DNA of 64,000 nucleotides. Source: Thermoanaerobaculia bacterium. GTDB taxonomy: Bacteria > Acidobacteriota > Thermoanaerobaculia > Multivoradales > Multivoraceae. Positions 55,634 through 64,000 of the stretch are shown piece by piece. Positions within the stretch are counted from its first letter, which is position 1. Every line of letters starts with the position of its first letter. The stretch lies in the NCBI GenBank assembly GCA_022822365.1, contig JAJEBV010000001.1, positions 124,001 to 188,000 of the forward strand. Direction: 5' to 3'. The notes under the pieces are model-generated. The model saw only the letters and a program-made list of their open reading frames with translations, did no database searches and was not told the DNA's origin. A program made the position numbers and the translations under genes.

Positions 55634-57568
55634 CTACAGATCGAGCGACTTCGACGCGACACGGTCGGAGACCCGGGCCGCGAGGTCGTCGATCGCCACC
55701 GGGCCCTGATCAGCCGAGCCGCCCTCGGGGGCTTCGCGCAGCCGCAGCGAGACGGTGCCGGCTTCCTGTTCGCGGCCGCCGATGACGAGCATGTAGGGGA
55801 CCTTCTTCGTCTGGGCGTCGCGGATCTTGTAGCCGAGCTTCTCGCTGCGTTCGTCGAGTTCGACGCGGACGCCGGCGTCGGACAGTCGGCGGGTGACCTC
55901 GCGGCCGTAGTCCATGAAGCGGTCGGAGACCGGCAGGACGACCGCCTGCACCGGGGCTAGCCAGACCGGGAAGGCGCCGCCGGTGTGTTCGATCAGGATG
56001 CCGAGGAAGCGTTCGACCGAGCCGAGCATGGCCCGGTGCAGCATGACCGGCCGCCGGGTCCCGCCGTCGCTGGCGGTGTACTCCAGGTCCAGCCGCTCCG
56101 GCATCTGGTAGTCGAGTTGAACGGTCCCCAACTGCCAGCTCCGGCCGAGCGCGTCGAGGATCTGGAAGTCGATCTTCGGGCCGTAGAAGGCGCCGTCGCC
56201 CTCGTTGATCTGGAACTCGAGGCCGCGGCTCCTGAGCGCCCCCATCAACGCGTTCTCGGCGCGCTCCCAGAGTTCGTCGCTGCCGATCGACTTCTCCGGC
56301 CGGGTGGAGACCTCGATCTGGATGCCGTCGAAGCCGAACGTCCGGTAGATCTCCAGGATCGTCGAGACCGGCAGCAATACCTCCGCTTCGACCTGCTCGT
56401 CGGTGCAGAAGGTGTGGGCGTCGTCCTGGCAGAACGTACGGACCCTGGTGAGGCCGGTGATCACGCCGGACCGTTCGTAGCGGTGCAGCCGGCCGAAGTC
56501 GGCGTAGCGGATCGGCAGGTCCCGGTAGGAGCGGAGATCGGTCCGGTAGATCAGGCAGTGAGTGGGGCAGTTCATCGGCTTTACCGCGTACTGCCGCTCG
56601 TCGACCTCGGTGAGGAACATGTTCTCCCGGTAGTTGTCCCAGTGCCCCGAGCGATGCCAGAGGTCGACGTCGAGAATCTGCGGCGTGCGCACTTCCTGGA
56701 AGCCGTCGCGGCGGTTGAGGCCCTGCACGTAGTCGACCAGCAGGTTGTAGATCACCGTCCCGCGGGGATGGAAGAACGGACTGCCGGGCGCGCTCTGGTT
56801 GAAGCTGAACAGATCGAGTTCCGGGCCCAGGCGGCGGTGGTCGCGGGCCCGGCGGAGTTCCAGGTCGGCGAGGTAGCCGTCCAGCGCTTCCCGGCTCGTG
56901 AACGCGGTTCCGTAGATGCGCTGCAACTGCTCGCGGCTCTCGTCGCCGCGGTGGAACACGCCCGAACTCTCGAGCAGCTTGACCGCGCCGACCTGGTCCA
57001 CGCGCTGCGCGTGGGGGCCGCGGCAGAGGTCGACGAAGTCGCCGTGCCGGAACACGGTGATCGGCTCGCCCTCCGGGATGTCGTCCAGGCGCTCCAGCTT
57101 CAGCTCCTCGCCCATGCCGGCGAACAGCTCCCGTGCCTCTTCGCGGTCGATCTCGACCCGCTCCACGTCGTGCTTCTCGGCGAGGATCTCCCCCATCTTC
57201 GCCTCGATCGCCTCAAGATCCTCCGGCACGAAGGCCCGCGGGAAACGGAAGTCGTACTGGTACTTCTCGGTGTGATCGCGGCGGCCAACGTCGATCTGGG
57301 TGCCGGGCCAGAGCCTCTGCACCGCGTCCGCCAGCACATGCTCCGCCGTGTGGCGCAGGAAGATCCCGGCCTCCTCGTCCCTCGACGTGAACAGCCGGAA
57401 CGGACCGGACGCCTCGATCGGCGTCCGCAGGTCGACGAGGCGGCCGTCGTGTTCGGCGCCCACCGCCGCCTTCGCCAGACCTGGGCCGATCGAACGCGCC
57501 ACGTCCAGCGCCGTCGTCCCGGGCGGGACGCTGCGCACCGATCCGTCAGGCAACGTCAGGTCGAGCAT
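55634..57568 (-). CDS. thrS: Threonyl-tRNA synthetase
   Basis: A 644-residue class II synthetase: TGS domain at the N-terminus, editing-type domain ([17 protein letters not shown], then [20 protein letters not shown]), catalytic core with [14 protein letters not shown] and the motif 3 region [20 protein letters not shown], and an anticodon-binding domain ([21 protein letters not shown]). Start is ATG 57568 ([10 protein letters not shown]); the extension to 57634 runs into the tRNA region. Two tRNA-Val genes lie directly upstream on the same strand. Confidence 0.98.
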   Translation of the reverse strand: MLDLTLPDGSVRSVPPGTTALDVARSIGPGLAKAAVGAEHDGRLVDLRTPIEASGPFRLFTSRDEEAGIFLRHTAEHVLADAVQRLWPGTQIDVGRRDHTEKYQYDFRFPRAFVPEDLEAIEAKMGEILAEKHDVERVEIDREEARELFAGMGEELKLERLDDIPEGEPITVFRHGDFVDLCRGPHAQRVDQVGAVKLLESSGVFHRGDESREQLQRIYGTAFTSREALDGYLADLELRRARDHRRLGPELDLFSFNQSAPGSPFFHPRGTVIYNLLVDYVQGLNRRDGFQEVRTPQILDVDLWHRSGHWDNYRENMFLTEVDERQYAVKPMNCPTHCLIYRTDLRSYRDLPIRYADFGRLHRYERSGVITGLTRVRTFCQDDAHTFCTDEQVEAEVLLPVSTILEIYRTFGFDGIQIEVSTRPEKSIGSDELWERAENALMGALRSRGLEFQINEGDGAFYGPKIDFQILDALGRSWQLGTVQLDYQMPERLDLEYTASDGGTRRPVMLHRAMLGSVERFLGILIEHTGGAFPVWLAPVQAVVLPVSDRFMDYGREVTRRLSDAGVRVELDERSEKLGYKIRDAQTKKVPYMLVIGGREQEAGTVSLRLREAPEGGSADQGPVAIDDLAARVSDRVASKSLDL

Positions 57569-57639
57569 CGGTCGAGAAGGGTCTTTGAAGAGCAGGTTCG
57601 TCTGGGACACGGCCGGGCCCGCGCGGCCCGTCACCGCGA

Positions 57640-57716
57640 TGGTAGGCGCTAGCGGACTCGAACCGCTGACCTCTACCGTGTGAAGGTAGCGCTCTAACCA
57701 ACTGAGCTAAGCGCCT
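57640..57716 (-). tRNA. tRNA-Val (anticodon CAC)
   Basis: A complete 77-nt cloverleaf with encoded CCA. Acceptor AGGCGCT pairs with AGCGCCT, the D arm is AGCTCAGTTGGTTAGAGC, the anticodon arm CTACC-TTCACAC-GGTAG reads CAC, and the T arm is AGCGG-TTCGAGT-CCGCT. It decodes GUG. Confidence 0.95.
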
Positions 57717-57769
57717 GAGCCACAGACCGAACGGCCCATGTCTGCGGAAGTTCGAGCAAGCTCGAACCC

Positions 57770-57846
57770 TGGTAGGCCCGAGCGGACTCGAACCGCTGAC
57801 CTCTACGATGTCAACGTAGCGCTCTAACCAACTGAGCTACGGGCCT
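57770..57846 (-). tRNA. tRNA-Val (anticodon GAC)
   Basis: A 77-nt cloverleaf with encoded CCA. Acceptor AGGCCCG pairs with CGGGCCT and the anticodon arm CTACG-TTGACAT-CGTAG reads GAC. The D arm, variable loop and T arm are identical to the neighbouring tRNA-Val(CAC), so the pair probably arose by tandem duplication. It decodes GUC/GUU. Confidence 0.95.
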
Positions 57847-58008
57847 GTATCTCGAGGCCGAGAATGCCGGCAAGGCCGGCCGCGAGAATGCGCAACGGTA
57901 CAAAGGGGGGACTTGCCCTGTCAACGCGAGGCGCACGGACGTGAACCGCGCCGGCTCGGCGCAACCGCGGGAAGACGGCGCAACCGGACGCTGTTGCAGA
58001 ATCGTGTC

Positions 58009-59256
58009 GTGACCGACCCGTTGCACATGGCCGAGCTGATCGAGCAGGCGCGGCGGCGGATCGCCGGCGCGGTCTACGAGAGTCCCTGCGCCCGCTCGGA
58101 GTACTTCTCCCGCCTCTGCGGCCTCGGCGCCTACTTCAAGCTCGAGAACCTGCAGATGACCGGCTCCTTCAAGGAGCGCGGGGCGCTCAACCGCATCCTC
58201 ACCCTGTCGGAGGAGGAGCGGAGCCGCGGCCTGATCACGGCCTCCGCCGGCAACCACGGCCAGGCGGTGGCCTACCACGCGAACCGCCTCGGCCTCGAGG
58301 CGACCGTCGTCATGCCGCTGCCCACGCCCCTGATCAAGGTGGCCAACACCCGCAACTTCGGCGCCGATGTCCGGCTGGCCGGCGAGACGTTCGACGACGC
58401 GACCGCCCACGCCCGGGAGCTCGAAGCCGAACACGGCTGGACCTATGTCCATCCGTTCGACGACCCCCAGATCGTCGCCGGCCAGGGCACGATCGGTTTC
58501 GAGCTGATGACCCAGGAACCCGATCTCGAAGTCGTCGTCGTACCGATCGGCGGCGGCGGAGTGATCGCGGGGATCGCCGCCGCCTACAAGGCGCACCGGC
58601 CGCAGACCCGGATCGTCGGCGTGCAGGCGGAGGCCGTCCCGTCGATGCGGGCGAGCCTCGCCGCCGGCCACCCCGTGACGGTGGAGCGCCGCCACACGAT
58701 CGCCGAAGGCATCGCGGTCAAGCGACCCGGCGAGCTGACGATGGGACTGGTCCAGGAACTCGTCGACGACATCGTGACGGTGGACGAGGAAGAGATCGCG
58801 AACGCCGTCCTCCTGCTGCTCGAGCGGGAGAAGGCGGTGGTCGAGGGCGCCGGGGCCTCGGTGCTGGCCGCGGTCGTCAACGACCACGTCCCCCAGGCGA
58901 AGGGCCGCCGGACCGCGATGGTGCTGACCGGCGGCAACATCGACGTCACCCTGCTCAGCCGGATCATCGACCGCGGCCTGACGAAGGACGGCCGCCTGGT
59001 CCGGCTCGACGTCTGCGTCAAGGACCGTCCGGGCGCCCTGGCCGCGCTGCTCAACCTGGTCGGCGAAGCGGGCGCCAACGTCCTGGAGACCCACCACGAG
59101 CGCGCCTTCACCGCCCTCGGGCTGAACGAGGTGCACATCGAACTGCGACTCGAAACCCGCGGCCCGGAGCACGTCGAGGAGCTGATGGAGGCGATCGCCG
59201 CCGCCGGCCTCCACGTCCGGCGTCAGAGCGAGCCCGAGCCCTGGCACGAACACTAG
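58009..59256 (+). CDS. ilvA: Threonine dehydratase (biosynthetic/catabolic type with one ACT domain)
   Basis: PLP enzyme that converts threonine to 2-oxobutyrate. 415 residues from GTG 58009. The PLP lysine is in MTGSFKERGA; ASAGNHGQAVAYHA and the phosphate loop PIGGGGVIAGIA are present. A single C-terminal ACT domain (VCVKDRPGALAALLNLVGEA, then GLNEVHIELRLETRG) could bind an amino-acid effector. One ACT domain is the short form also annotated as TdcB-like, so isoleucine synthesis is probable but not proven. The start could also be ATG 58027. Confidence 0.92.
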   Translation: MTDPLHMAELIEQARRRIAGAVYESPCARSEYFSRLCGLGAYFKLENLQMTGSFKERGALNRILTLSEEERSRGLITASAGNHGQAVAYHANRLGLEATVVMPLPTPLIKVANTRNFGADVRLAGETFDDATAHARELEAEHGWTYVHPFDDPQIVAGQGTIGFELMTQEPDLEVVVVPIGGGGVIAGIAAAYKAHRPQTRIVGVQAEAVPSMRASLAAGHPVTVERRHTIAEGIAVKRPGELTMGLVQELVDDIVTVDEEEIANAVLLLLEREKAVVEGAGASVLAAVVNDHVPQAKGRRTAMVLTGGNIDVTLLSRIIDRGLTKDGRLVRLDVCVKDRPGALAALLNLVGEAGANVLETHHERAFTALGLNEVHIELRLETRGPEHVEELMEAIAAAGLHVRRQSEPEPWHEH

Positions 59257-59270
59257 AACCCGCCCTTCCC

Positions 59271-59279
59271 TGCTACGCT
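59271..59279 (+). promoter_or_regulatory. Extended -10 promoter before the small ORF and corC
   Basis: TGCTACGCT: an extended -10 (TGn) with hexamer TACGCT that ends 8 bases before GTG 59288. No Shine-Dalgarno sequence follows. Confidence 0.4.
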
Positions 59280-59287
59280 AAGCTGGC

Positions 59288-59422
59288 GTGAACGACGAAG
59301 CTCCGGATCCTTCGCCATCCGACTCCAGTCTGGACGACCCCGACCCGGACCCCGACCAGCGCGCCTGTGACCGCGGGTCCCGTCTCCCGCTGACGACGAC
59401 GCCCCTCCCGGCCCGCAAGTGA
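59288..59422 (+). CDS. Small acidic 44-residue ORF coupled to corC
   Basis: GTG 59288 opens 44 codons rich in Asp and Pro (SDSSLDDPDPDPDQ) and ending LPARK; the stop overlaps the corC GTG (GTGA), the coupling style used throughout this window. TACGCT lies 8 bases upstream. It could be a leader peptide or merely the way corC is translated from a leaderless mRNA. I recognise no family. Confidence 0.4.
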   Translation: MNDEAPDPSPSDSSLDDPDPDPDQRACDRGSRLPLTTTPLPARK

Positions 59423-60768
59423 TCCCGCCAGTCGTCGCGGCCACCGGGCCGCCCGTGAATCTCGACCTGCCGCTGGGCTGGAGCCTGGCCCTGGCCCTGT
59501 TCCTGGTCGGCCTGAACGGCTTCTTCGTCGCCGCCGAGTTCGCCCTGGTCAAGGTCCGGCCGACCCAGGTGGCGCCCCACCAGGACACGCTGCGGGGCCG
59601 TCTGGCGCAGCGCATGATCGATCAGCTCGACGCCTACCTGTCGGCGACTCAGCTCGGCATCACCCTCGCCAGCATCGGCCTCGGGATCGTCGGCGAGCCC
59701 GCGGTCAACCGCCTGCTGCAGCCGCTCTTCGACCTGGTGCCCAGCCTGCCGGCCGAGGCCGCCCACTCGATCAGCCTGATGGTCTCCTTCGCGATCATCA
59801 GCATGTTCCACATCGTGCTCGGCGAACTGGCGCCCAAGTCGCTCGCCATTCGCCGGCCCGAACCGACCAGCCTGTGGGTGGCGGCGCCGCTTTGGTTCTT
59901 CTACCAGGTCACCTACCCCGGCATCTGGGTCCTGAACCAGATGGCGAACGCCTTCCTGCGCCTGTTCGGCATCGAACCGCTCCGGCACGGCGAACTCGCT
60001 CACAGCGAGGAGGAGATCCGGAGTCTCCTCGCCTCCGAGCAGGAGACGGAACTCTCCGAGCCCAAGCGGGAGCTGCTCGACAACGTGTTCGAGCTCTCCG
60101 ACCGCAACGCCCGCCAGGTGATGGTTCCCCGCACCGAGGTCGTCTACCTCGACGCCGCGGCCCCGATGGACGCCAACCTCGACCGCGCACGCCAGAGCGG
60201 CCACACCCGCTTCCCGCTCTGCGAGGGCGATCTGGACCAGCTCGTCGGCCTGGTCCACATCAAGGACCTCTTCATCGCCGAGGAACCGCCGGAGTCGCTG
60301 CGCGACATCGCCCGCGAGACGTTCGCGGTGCCCGAGACCTTGCCGCTCGACCAGTTGATGGCCCGCATGCGCCGCGAGCAGATCCACATGGCCGCGGTGG
60401 TCGACGAGTTCGGCGGCGTGGCCGGCATCGTGACCCTCGAGAACGTGCTGGAGGAGATCGTCGGCGAGATCCAGGACGAGTTCGATGCCGAGGCGCCGGA
60501 GTTCGTCCGCCTCGACGACGGCGGCTACAAGGTCCTGGGCGGCATGCTGCTCGACGACCTCGAGGACGAACTCGGCATGGACATCTCCGATGAGCGGGAG
60601 GAAGACACCGTCGCCGGCATCGCCCTGTCCGAACTCGGCCGGACCGCCGAGAGCGGGGACACCGTCGAGGTCGGCCGGCTGCGGCTGGAGGTCGTGGAGG
60701 TCGAGGGGAACCGGATCGTGTCCCTGCGGCTGTGGGTGCTGCCCGAGCCGGAGGAGGAGGAGGACTAG
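59419..60768 (+). CDS. CNNM/CorC-family membrane transport protein (hemolysin-like)
   Basis: A 449-residue protein with an N-terminal CNNM/DUF21 membrane domain (ALALFLVGLNGFFVAAEFAL, LSATQLGITLASIGLGIVGE), a CBS pair (RNARQVMVPRTEVVYLD and VVDEFGGVAGIVTLENVLEE) and a C-terminal CorC/HlyC domain (GYKVLGGMLLDDLEDELG). The family is linked to magnesium and cobalt efflux. GTG start at 59419 is set by its overlap with the small ORF. It converges on proS across a REP-like repeat. Confidence 0.93.
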   Translation: MIPPVVAATGPPVNLDLPLGWSLALALFLVGLNGFFVAAEFALVKVRPTQVAPHQDTLRGRLAQRMIDQLDAYLSATQLGITLASIGLGIVGEPAVNRLLQPLFDLVPSLPAEAAHSISLMVSFAIISMFHIVLGELAPKSLAIRRPEPTSLWVAAPLWFFYQVTYPGIWVLNQMANAFLRLFGIEPLRHGELAHSEEEIRSLLASEQETELSEPKRELLDNVFELSDRNARQVMVPRTEVVYLDAAAPMDANLDRARQSGHTRFPLCEGDLDQLVGLVHIKDLFIAEEPPESLRDIARETFAVPETLPLDQLMARMRREQIHMAAVVDEFGGVAGIVTLENVLEEIVGEIQDEFDAEAPEFVRLDDGGYKVLGGMLLDDLEDELGMDISDEREEDTVAGIALSELGRTAESGDTVEVGRLRLEVVEVEGNRIVSLRLWVLPEPEEEED

Positions 60769-60836
60769 GGTCGCCGCTTCGCGGCGCGCTTCCCAGCCGC
60801 CTTCGGCGGCAGCGGGTCAGAAGACCCGCGCACCCA
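60769..60836 (+). repeat. REP-like repeat at the corC/proS convergence, overlapping the proS stop
   Basis: Full 68-bp copy: GCCGCTTCGCGGC, GCCGCCTTCGGCGGC and GCGGGTCAGAAGACCCGC hairpins and the CGCACCCA edge, nearly identical to 43235-43302. It begins right after the corC stop. The third hairpin contains the proS stop codon (60819-60817) and encodes the last few ProS residues (GARVF). Confidence 0.85.
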
Positions 60837-62568
60837 TCAGCCGGCCGAGAACGGCCTTCGACACCTCAGCGAGCGGCACGACCTCGCGCTCGCCGTCCAG
60901 CCGGTTCGATACTTCCGCGCCACCGGCCCGAAGCGAGCGGGCGCCGACCACCACCCGCACCGGGAAACCGACCAGGTCGGCGTCCTTGAACTTGACGCCC
61001 GGCCGCTCGCGGCGGTCGTCGTAGAGGACGTCGAAACCGCCCGGGGCGAGCGCCGCCTCGAGTTCCTCGTAGAGACCGTCCGCCGCCGAGCGCACGGCTT
61101 CGTCGCCGGGGTCGAGCGAGCTGAGCACGACCGTGAAGGGCGCGAGCGGCGCGGGCCAGACGATGCCGTCGTCGTCGTGCCCCTGCTCGATCGCCGCCGC
61201 CGCCGTGCGGCCGACACCGAGGCCGTAGCAGCCCATCTCCGCCGGCCGGAGTTTCCCCTGCTCGTCGGTGAAGGTGCAGTTCATCTTCCCGGAGTAGGCG
61301 GTGCCCAGCTTGAAGATGTGGCCGACCTCGATGCCCCGCGAGATGCGGAGTACGCCGGCGCTGCAGCGCGGGCAGGGGTCGGCGGCCTCGGCGGTCATCA
61401 CGTCGACCCGTTCGAGCGGACGCGCGCTCGCCACGTCCCGGTCCCAGCGCACGGAGACGAGGTGCTCGTCGCCGGCGTTGGCGCCGCAGACGAAACCGGT
61501 GAGAGCGCGCGCCGACTCGTCGACCACGAGTCGCACCTCGGGCGAAAGGCCGACCGGACCCGAGAAGCCGAGCGGACCGCCCGTCGCCTCCGCCACCTGC
61601 TCGGCCGAAGCGAGCCGCAGCCCGAGGCCGCCCAGCACGTTCAGCAGCTTGACCTCGTTCACCTCGCGGTCGCCGCGGATCGCGACCGCCGCCAGCCCGT
61701 CGTCCGTCTCGTAGATCAGCGTCTTGACGACGAGGGCCCGGTCGACCTCGAGCATCCCGGCGACCTCGGCCACCGTCGTCGCCCCCGGGGTCGAAACCCG
61801 GCGGGCCTCGCCGTTGCCGCTGCCACCGCCCTGCTCCGGGGGCGGCAGCGCGCCGATCTCCGCCCGCTCGACGTTCGCGCCGTAGCCGCAGGCCGCGCAA
61901 CTCGCCACCGCGCTCTCGCCGGTGTCGGCGAGCACCATGAACTCGTGCGACGAGGAACCGCCGATCGTGCCCTGGTCCGCCTCGACCACGGAGTACTCGA
62001 GCCCGCAGGCCTCGAAGATGCGCGAGTACGCGGAGTACATCGCCTGGTAGCTCCGGTCGAGCCCCTCCTCCGTGGCGTCGAAGGAGTAGGCGTCCTTCAT
62101 GATGAACTCCCGGCCGCGCATGAGCCCGAACCGGGGACGGATCTCGTCCCGGAACTTGGTCTGGATCTGGAACAGGTTGAGCGGCATCTGCCGGTAGCTC
62201 TTCACGTCGCGCCGCACGAGGTCGGTGATGACCTCCTCGTGGGTCGGACCGAAACAGAACCGCCGGCCGTGACGGTCCTCCATCCGCAGCAGCTCGGGGC
62301 CGTACTTGAACCAGCGCTCCGACTCCTCCCAGAGCTCGGCGGGCTGGATCGCCGGCATCGAGAGCTCGACCGCTCCCGCCCGCTCCATCTCGCGGCGGAC
62401 GATCGCCATCAGCTTGCGCGCGGTCCTCCAGCCGGCCGGCTGCATCGTGTAGATCCCCGCGGCGAGCCGCCGCACCAGTCCGGCGCGCGCCATCAACTGG
62501 TGACTGATCACCTCGGCGTCCCGCGGCGCCTCGCGGGCGGTCATCAGGTAGTAGTGGCTCCAGCGCAT
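60817..62568 (-). CDS. proS: Prolyl-tRNA synthetase (bacterial type with editing insertion)
   Basis: A 583-residue class II synthetase: FGPTHEEVITDLVRRDVKSY, FRDEIRPRFGLMRGREFIMKD (motif 2), an insertion/editing domain (about residues 225-390, with TPGATTVAEVAGML and VNEVKLLNVLGG), motif 3 GCYGLGVGRTAAAAIEQ and an anticodon-binding domain with PGVKFKDADLVGFPVRVVVG. Start is ATG 62568 (MRWSHYYLMTAREAPRDAEV). The last residues and stop come from a palindromic repeat. Confidence 0.97.
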   Translation of the reverse strand: MRWSHYYLMTAREAPRDAEVISHQLMARAGLVRRLAAGIYTMQPAGWRTARKLMAIVRREMERAGAVELSMPAIQPAELWEESERWFKYGPELLRMEDRHGRRFCFGPTHEEVITDLVRRDVKSYRQMPLNLFQIQTKFRDEIRPRFGLMRGREFIMKDAYSFDATEEGLDRSYQAMYSAYSRIFEACGLEYSVVEADQGTIGGSSSHEFMVLADTGESAVASCAACGYGANVERAEIGALPPPEQGGGSGNGEARRVSTPGATTVAEVAGMLEVDRALVVKTLIYETDDGLAAVAIRGDREVNEVKLLNVLGGLGLRLASAEQVAEATGGPLGFSGPVGLSPEVRLVVDESARALTGFVCGANAGDEHLVSVRWDRDVASARPLERVDVMTAEAADPCPRCSAGVLRISRGIEVGHIFKLGTAYSGKMNCTFTDEQGKLRPAEMGCYGLGVGRTAAAAIEQGHDDDGIVWPAPLAPFTVVLSSLDPGDEAVRSAADGLYEELEAALAPGGFDVLYDDRRERPGVKFKDADLVGFPVRVVVGARSLRAGGAEVSNRLDGEREVVPLAEVSKAVLGRLMGARVF

Positions 62569-62601
62569 CGTGGCTCTCCGGCCGCGGAGATTACTAACAA
62601 G

Positions 62602-62607
62602 TAGGCT
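62602..62607 (+). promoter_or_regulatory. Putative -10 of the zinc-ribbon/TPR gene
   Basis: TAGGCT, identical to the hexamer before the pagL-like gene, ends 10 bases before ATG 62618; no Shine-Dalgarno sequence. Confidence 0.35.
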
Positions 62608-62617
62608 CACCGCCGCG

Positions 62618-64000
62618 ATGTACTGCCAGGTCTGCGGCGCGCGGAACGAGGACGACGCGGAGTACTGCCAGCGCTGCCGGCAGAAGCTGATGGTGCTCTC
62701 CGGCTCCGCCGTCTCGGGCGAGGAGACGCTCGACGCCGGCGACGAGGAGTTCTCCCTCGACGAGCACCTGCTGGAACGGATCTCGATCCTCGAGGAGGTT
62801 CTCAAGCGCACCGGCGAGACGGTGCAGAAGGTCCTGAGCGCCATGGAGCGGCAGGAGGAGAGCATCCTCGTCCATCACGCCGGCATGCTGGCCCTGCGCG
62901 ACATCCTGGAACGACAGGACGTGATCAACGCTGCCGAATGGAGCGACCTCTGGGAGTCCAAGATGGACTACCAGTTCCTGGTGCTGGAGAAGCGCGAGCG
63001 TTTCGCGGCGGTCAAGGACAGCGTACTGGGGCTCTACGAGGGCGGCCGGCGCCCCGCCTTCACGCAGCTCCTGGAGGAAGCGGAACACGCACTGAACGGG
63101 CTGGACCTGGCCCGCGCGATGAAAGCGCTGGAGGCGGCGGCCGGCCTCGACCGCCGCAACCACGAACTGGCCAGGTTCCTGGGCGAATCGCACTTCCAGG
63201 AAGGCCAACTGGAACGCGCGCTGGAACACTTCGACCGTCTGCTGGAGACCAGGCCGGATCACGTCCAGGGTCTCGTCTACACCGGCGTCATCCAACTCCA
63301 GCAGGGCGACGGGCAGCGCGGCCAGGAGCTGCTGGAGCGGGCCGTGATCCAGCATCCGGACGCGTTCCTGCCGCACTTCTGCCTGGGAGCGTCGCTCGCC
63401 GGCCGCGGGCAGTTGAAGTCCGCCGCCGCGTTCCTGGAGCGCGCGGTCGAGATCGACGTCGTGCCGCAGGCGCTCTACCTGCTCGGCCGCTGCCACTACG
63501 AGATGGGCCGCCTGAAGGGCGCGATCGACTCACTGAGCCGGGCGGTTCAGGCCGATCCCGCTTTCGAGGAGTGCCATCACCTCCTCGGTCTCTGCTACCT
63601 GGACCGGGGCTGGAACCGCAAGGCTCTCGCCGCGTTCCGCACGGCCCAGCAACTGAACCCCAGGCGCATGCGCTACCGCGACATGGTGGCCTACCTCTCC
63701 GGGCGCTCCGGCGCCGACCTGCCCCGCACCAGCCCCGCCGCGGCGGACTGGGTCAGCCGCGGTGAGCAGGCGATCCGCTCCGGCGACGCGCCGGAAGCGC
63801 TCCGCTGCTACCGCGAGGCGCTCGCGCTCGACCCGGAGAACCCGGCTCTGCTGATGTCCTACGCCCTGGCCTGCCTCCGCCTCGACCGCATCCAGGAGAT
63901 CCGCCCGCTGACCGAGCGGGTCCTGGCATCGAACCCGGGCGAGATGCTGCGGGCGACGGCCTACGCGACCCTGATCGAGGCGCTGCGCAGCGAGGGCAAG
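62618..64000 (+). CDS. Zinc-ribbon and TPR-repeat protein, C-terminus beyond window
   Basis: 461 codons are visible and the frame is open at the right edge. The N-terminus is a zinc ribbon (CQVCG and CQRCR, Cys3, 6, 17, 20), then an acidic linker and a helical segment (ILEEVLKRTGETVQKVLSAM), then about seven TPR-like repeats with the pattern GLDRRNHELARFLGESHFQE, FDRLLETRPDHVQGLVYTGV, AVEIDVVPQALYLLGRCHYE and AVQADPAFEECHHLLGLCYL. It is probably a protein-interaction scaffold; no enzyme motif is seen. It is divergent from proS, with 49 bp between the starts. Confidence 0.85.
   Translation, partial: MYCQVCGARNEDDAEYCQRCRQKLMVLSGSAVSGEETLDAGDEEFSLDEHLLERISILEEVLKRTGETVQKVLSAMERQEESILVHHAGMLALRDILERQDVINAAEWSDLWESKMDYQFLVLEKRERFAAVKDSVLGLYEGGRRPAFTQLLEEAEHALNGLDLARAMKALEAAAGLDRRNHELARFLGESHFQEGQLERALEHFDRLLETRPDHVQGLVYTGVIQLQQGDGQRGQELLERAVIQHPDAFLPHFCLGASLAGRGQLKSAAAFLERAVEIDVVPQALYLLGRCHYEMGRLKGAIDSLSRAVQADPAFEECHHLLGLCYLDRGWNRKALAAFRTAQQLNPRRMRYRDMVAYLSGRSGADLPRTSPAAADWVSRGEQAIRSGDAPEALRCYREALALDPENPALLMSYALACLRLDRIQEIRPLTERVLASNPGEMLRATAYATLIEALRSEGK

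Overview
The window is about 64 kb of very GC-rich, gene-dense bacterial chromosome with no rRNA, phage, plasmid or insertion-sequence gene visible. The gene content suggests a diderm: a lipid A deacylase-like outer-membrane protein, an LPS-core-type glycosyltransferase and a LolC/E-type permease. Single genes resemble what is common in Acidobacteriota (SpoIID/SPOR protein, DUF1844 protein, DnaC-like ATPase behind hspR, LuxC/LuxE without luciferase). I favour an acidobacterium-like lineage, but that is inference from gene style, not a phylogeny. Three cobalamin-dependent enzymes (class II ribonucleotide reductase, an acyl-CoA mutase, methionine synthase) point to a strong dependence on vitamin B12.

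Layout. 1-4.1 kb: nrdJ (partial, minus) divergent from an acyl-CoA mutase large subunit. 4.1-13.4 kb (minus): spoIID-like, meaB, methylmalonyl-CoA epimerase, carA, LolC/E-like permease, then carB. 13.7-17.5 kb (minus): DUF1844 gene, dnaK, hspR, DnaC-like ATPase. 17.5-24.1 kb: mazG; a partner-switch operon (dcd, RsbW-like kinase, STAS antagonist, degenerate S41 protease); gcdH and glpX; a CPBP protease. 24.2-27.4 kb: nupC, hflK, hflC. 27.4-33.1 kb (plus): nuclease-helicase fusion, luxE, luxC, then an AbrB/MazE-Doc toxin-antitoxin pair. 33-43 kb: MauE-like membrane protein, ABC-F ATPase, a sulfur/methionine block (sat-cysC, vanZ, metH), acyl-CoA carboxylase. 43-50.5 kb (minus): pagL-like, trm112-like, ispA, tlyA, nadK, ribBA, gmd, Tat-exported amidase. 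50.5-57.9 kb: glycosyltransferase, ymdB, rny, a probable 6S RNA, zapA, a coiled-coil gene, rplT, rpmI, thrS, two tRNA-Val. 58-64 kb: ilvA, corC, proS and a zinc-ribbon/TPR protein that runs off the end.

Genes that work together: MeaB, the epimerase, the mutase and the acyl-CoA carboxylase fit the propionyl-CoA to succinyl-CoA route, and gcdH adds glutaryl-CoA (lysine/tryptophan) breakdown. Sat-CysC and MetH join sulfate activation to methionine synthesis.

Three genome-wide habits stand out. First, adjacent genes very often overlap by four bases (ATGA, GTGA or TTGA). Second, many first genes lack a Shine-Dalgarno sequence and instead have a TAnnnT (mostly TAnnCT) hexamer 6-10 bases before the start codon, as expected for leaderless mRNAs. 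Third, a family of 68-bp, three-hairpin palindromic repeats fills convergent gaps, supplies the stop codon of proS and the tail of mazG, and is inserted in frame inside ispA. A second, larger inverted-repeat element is present twice, each time next to a copy of the first.
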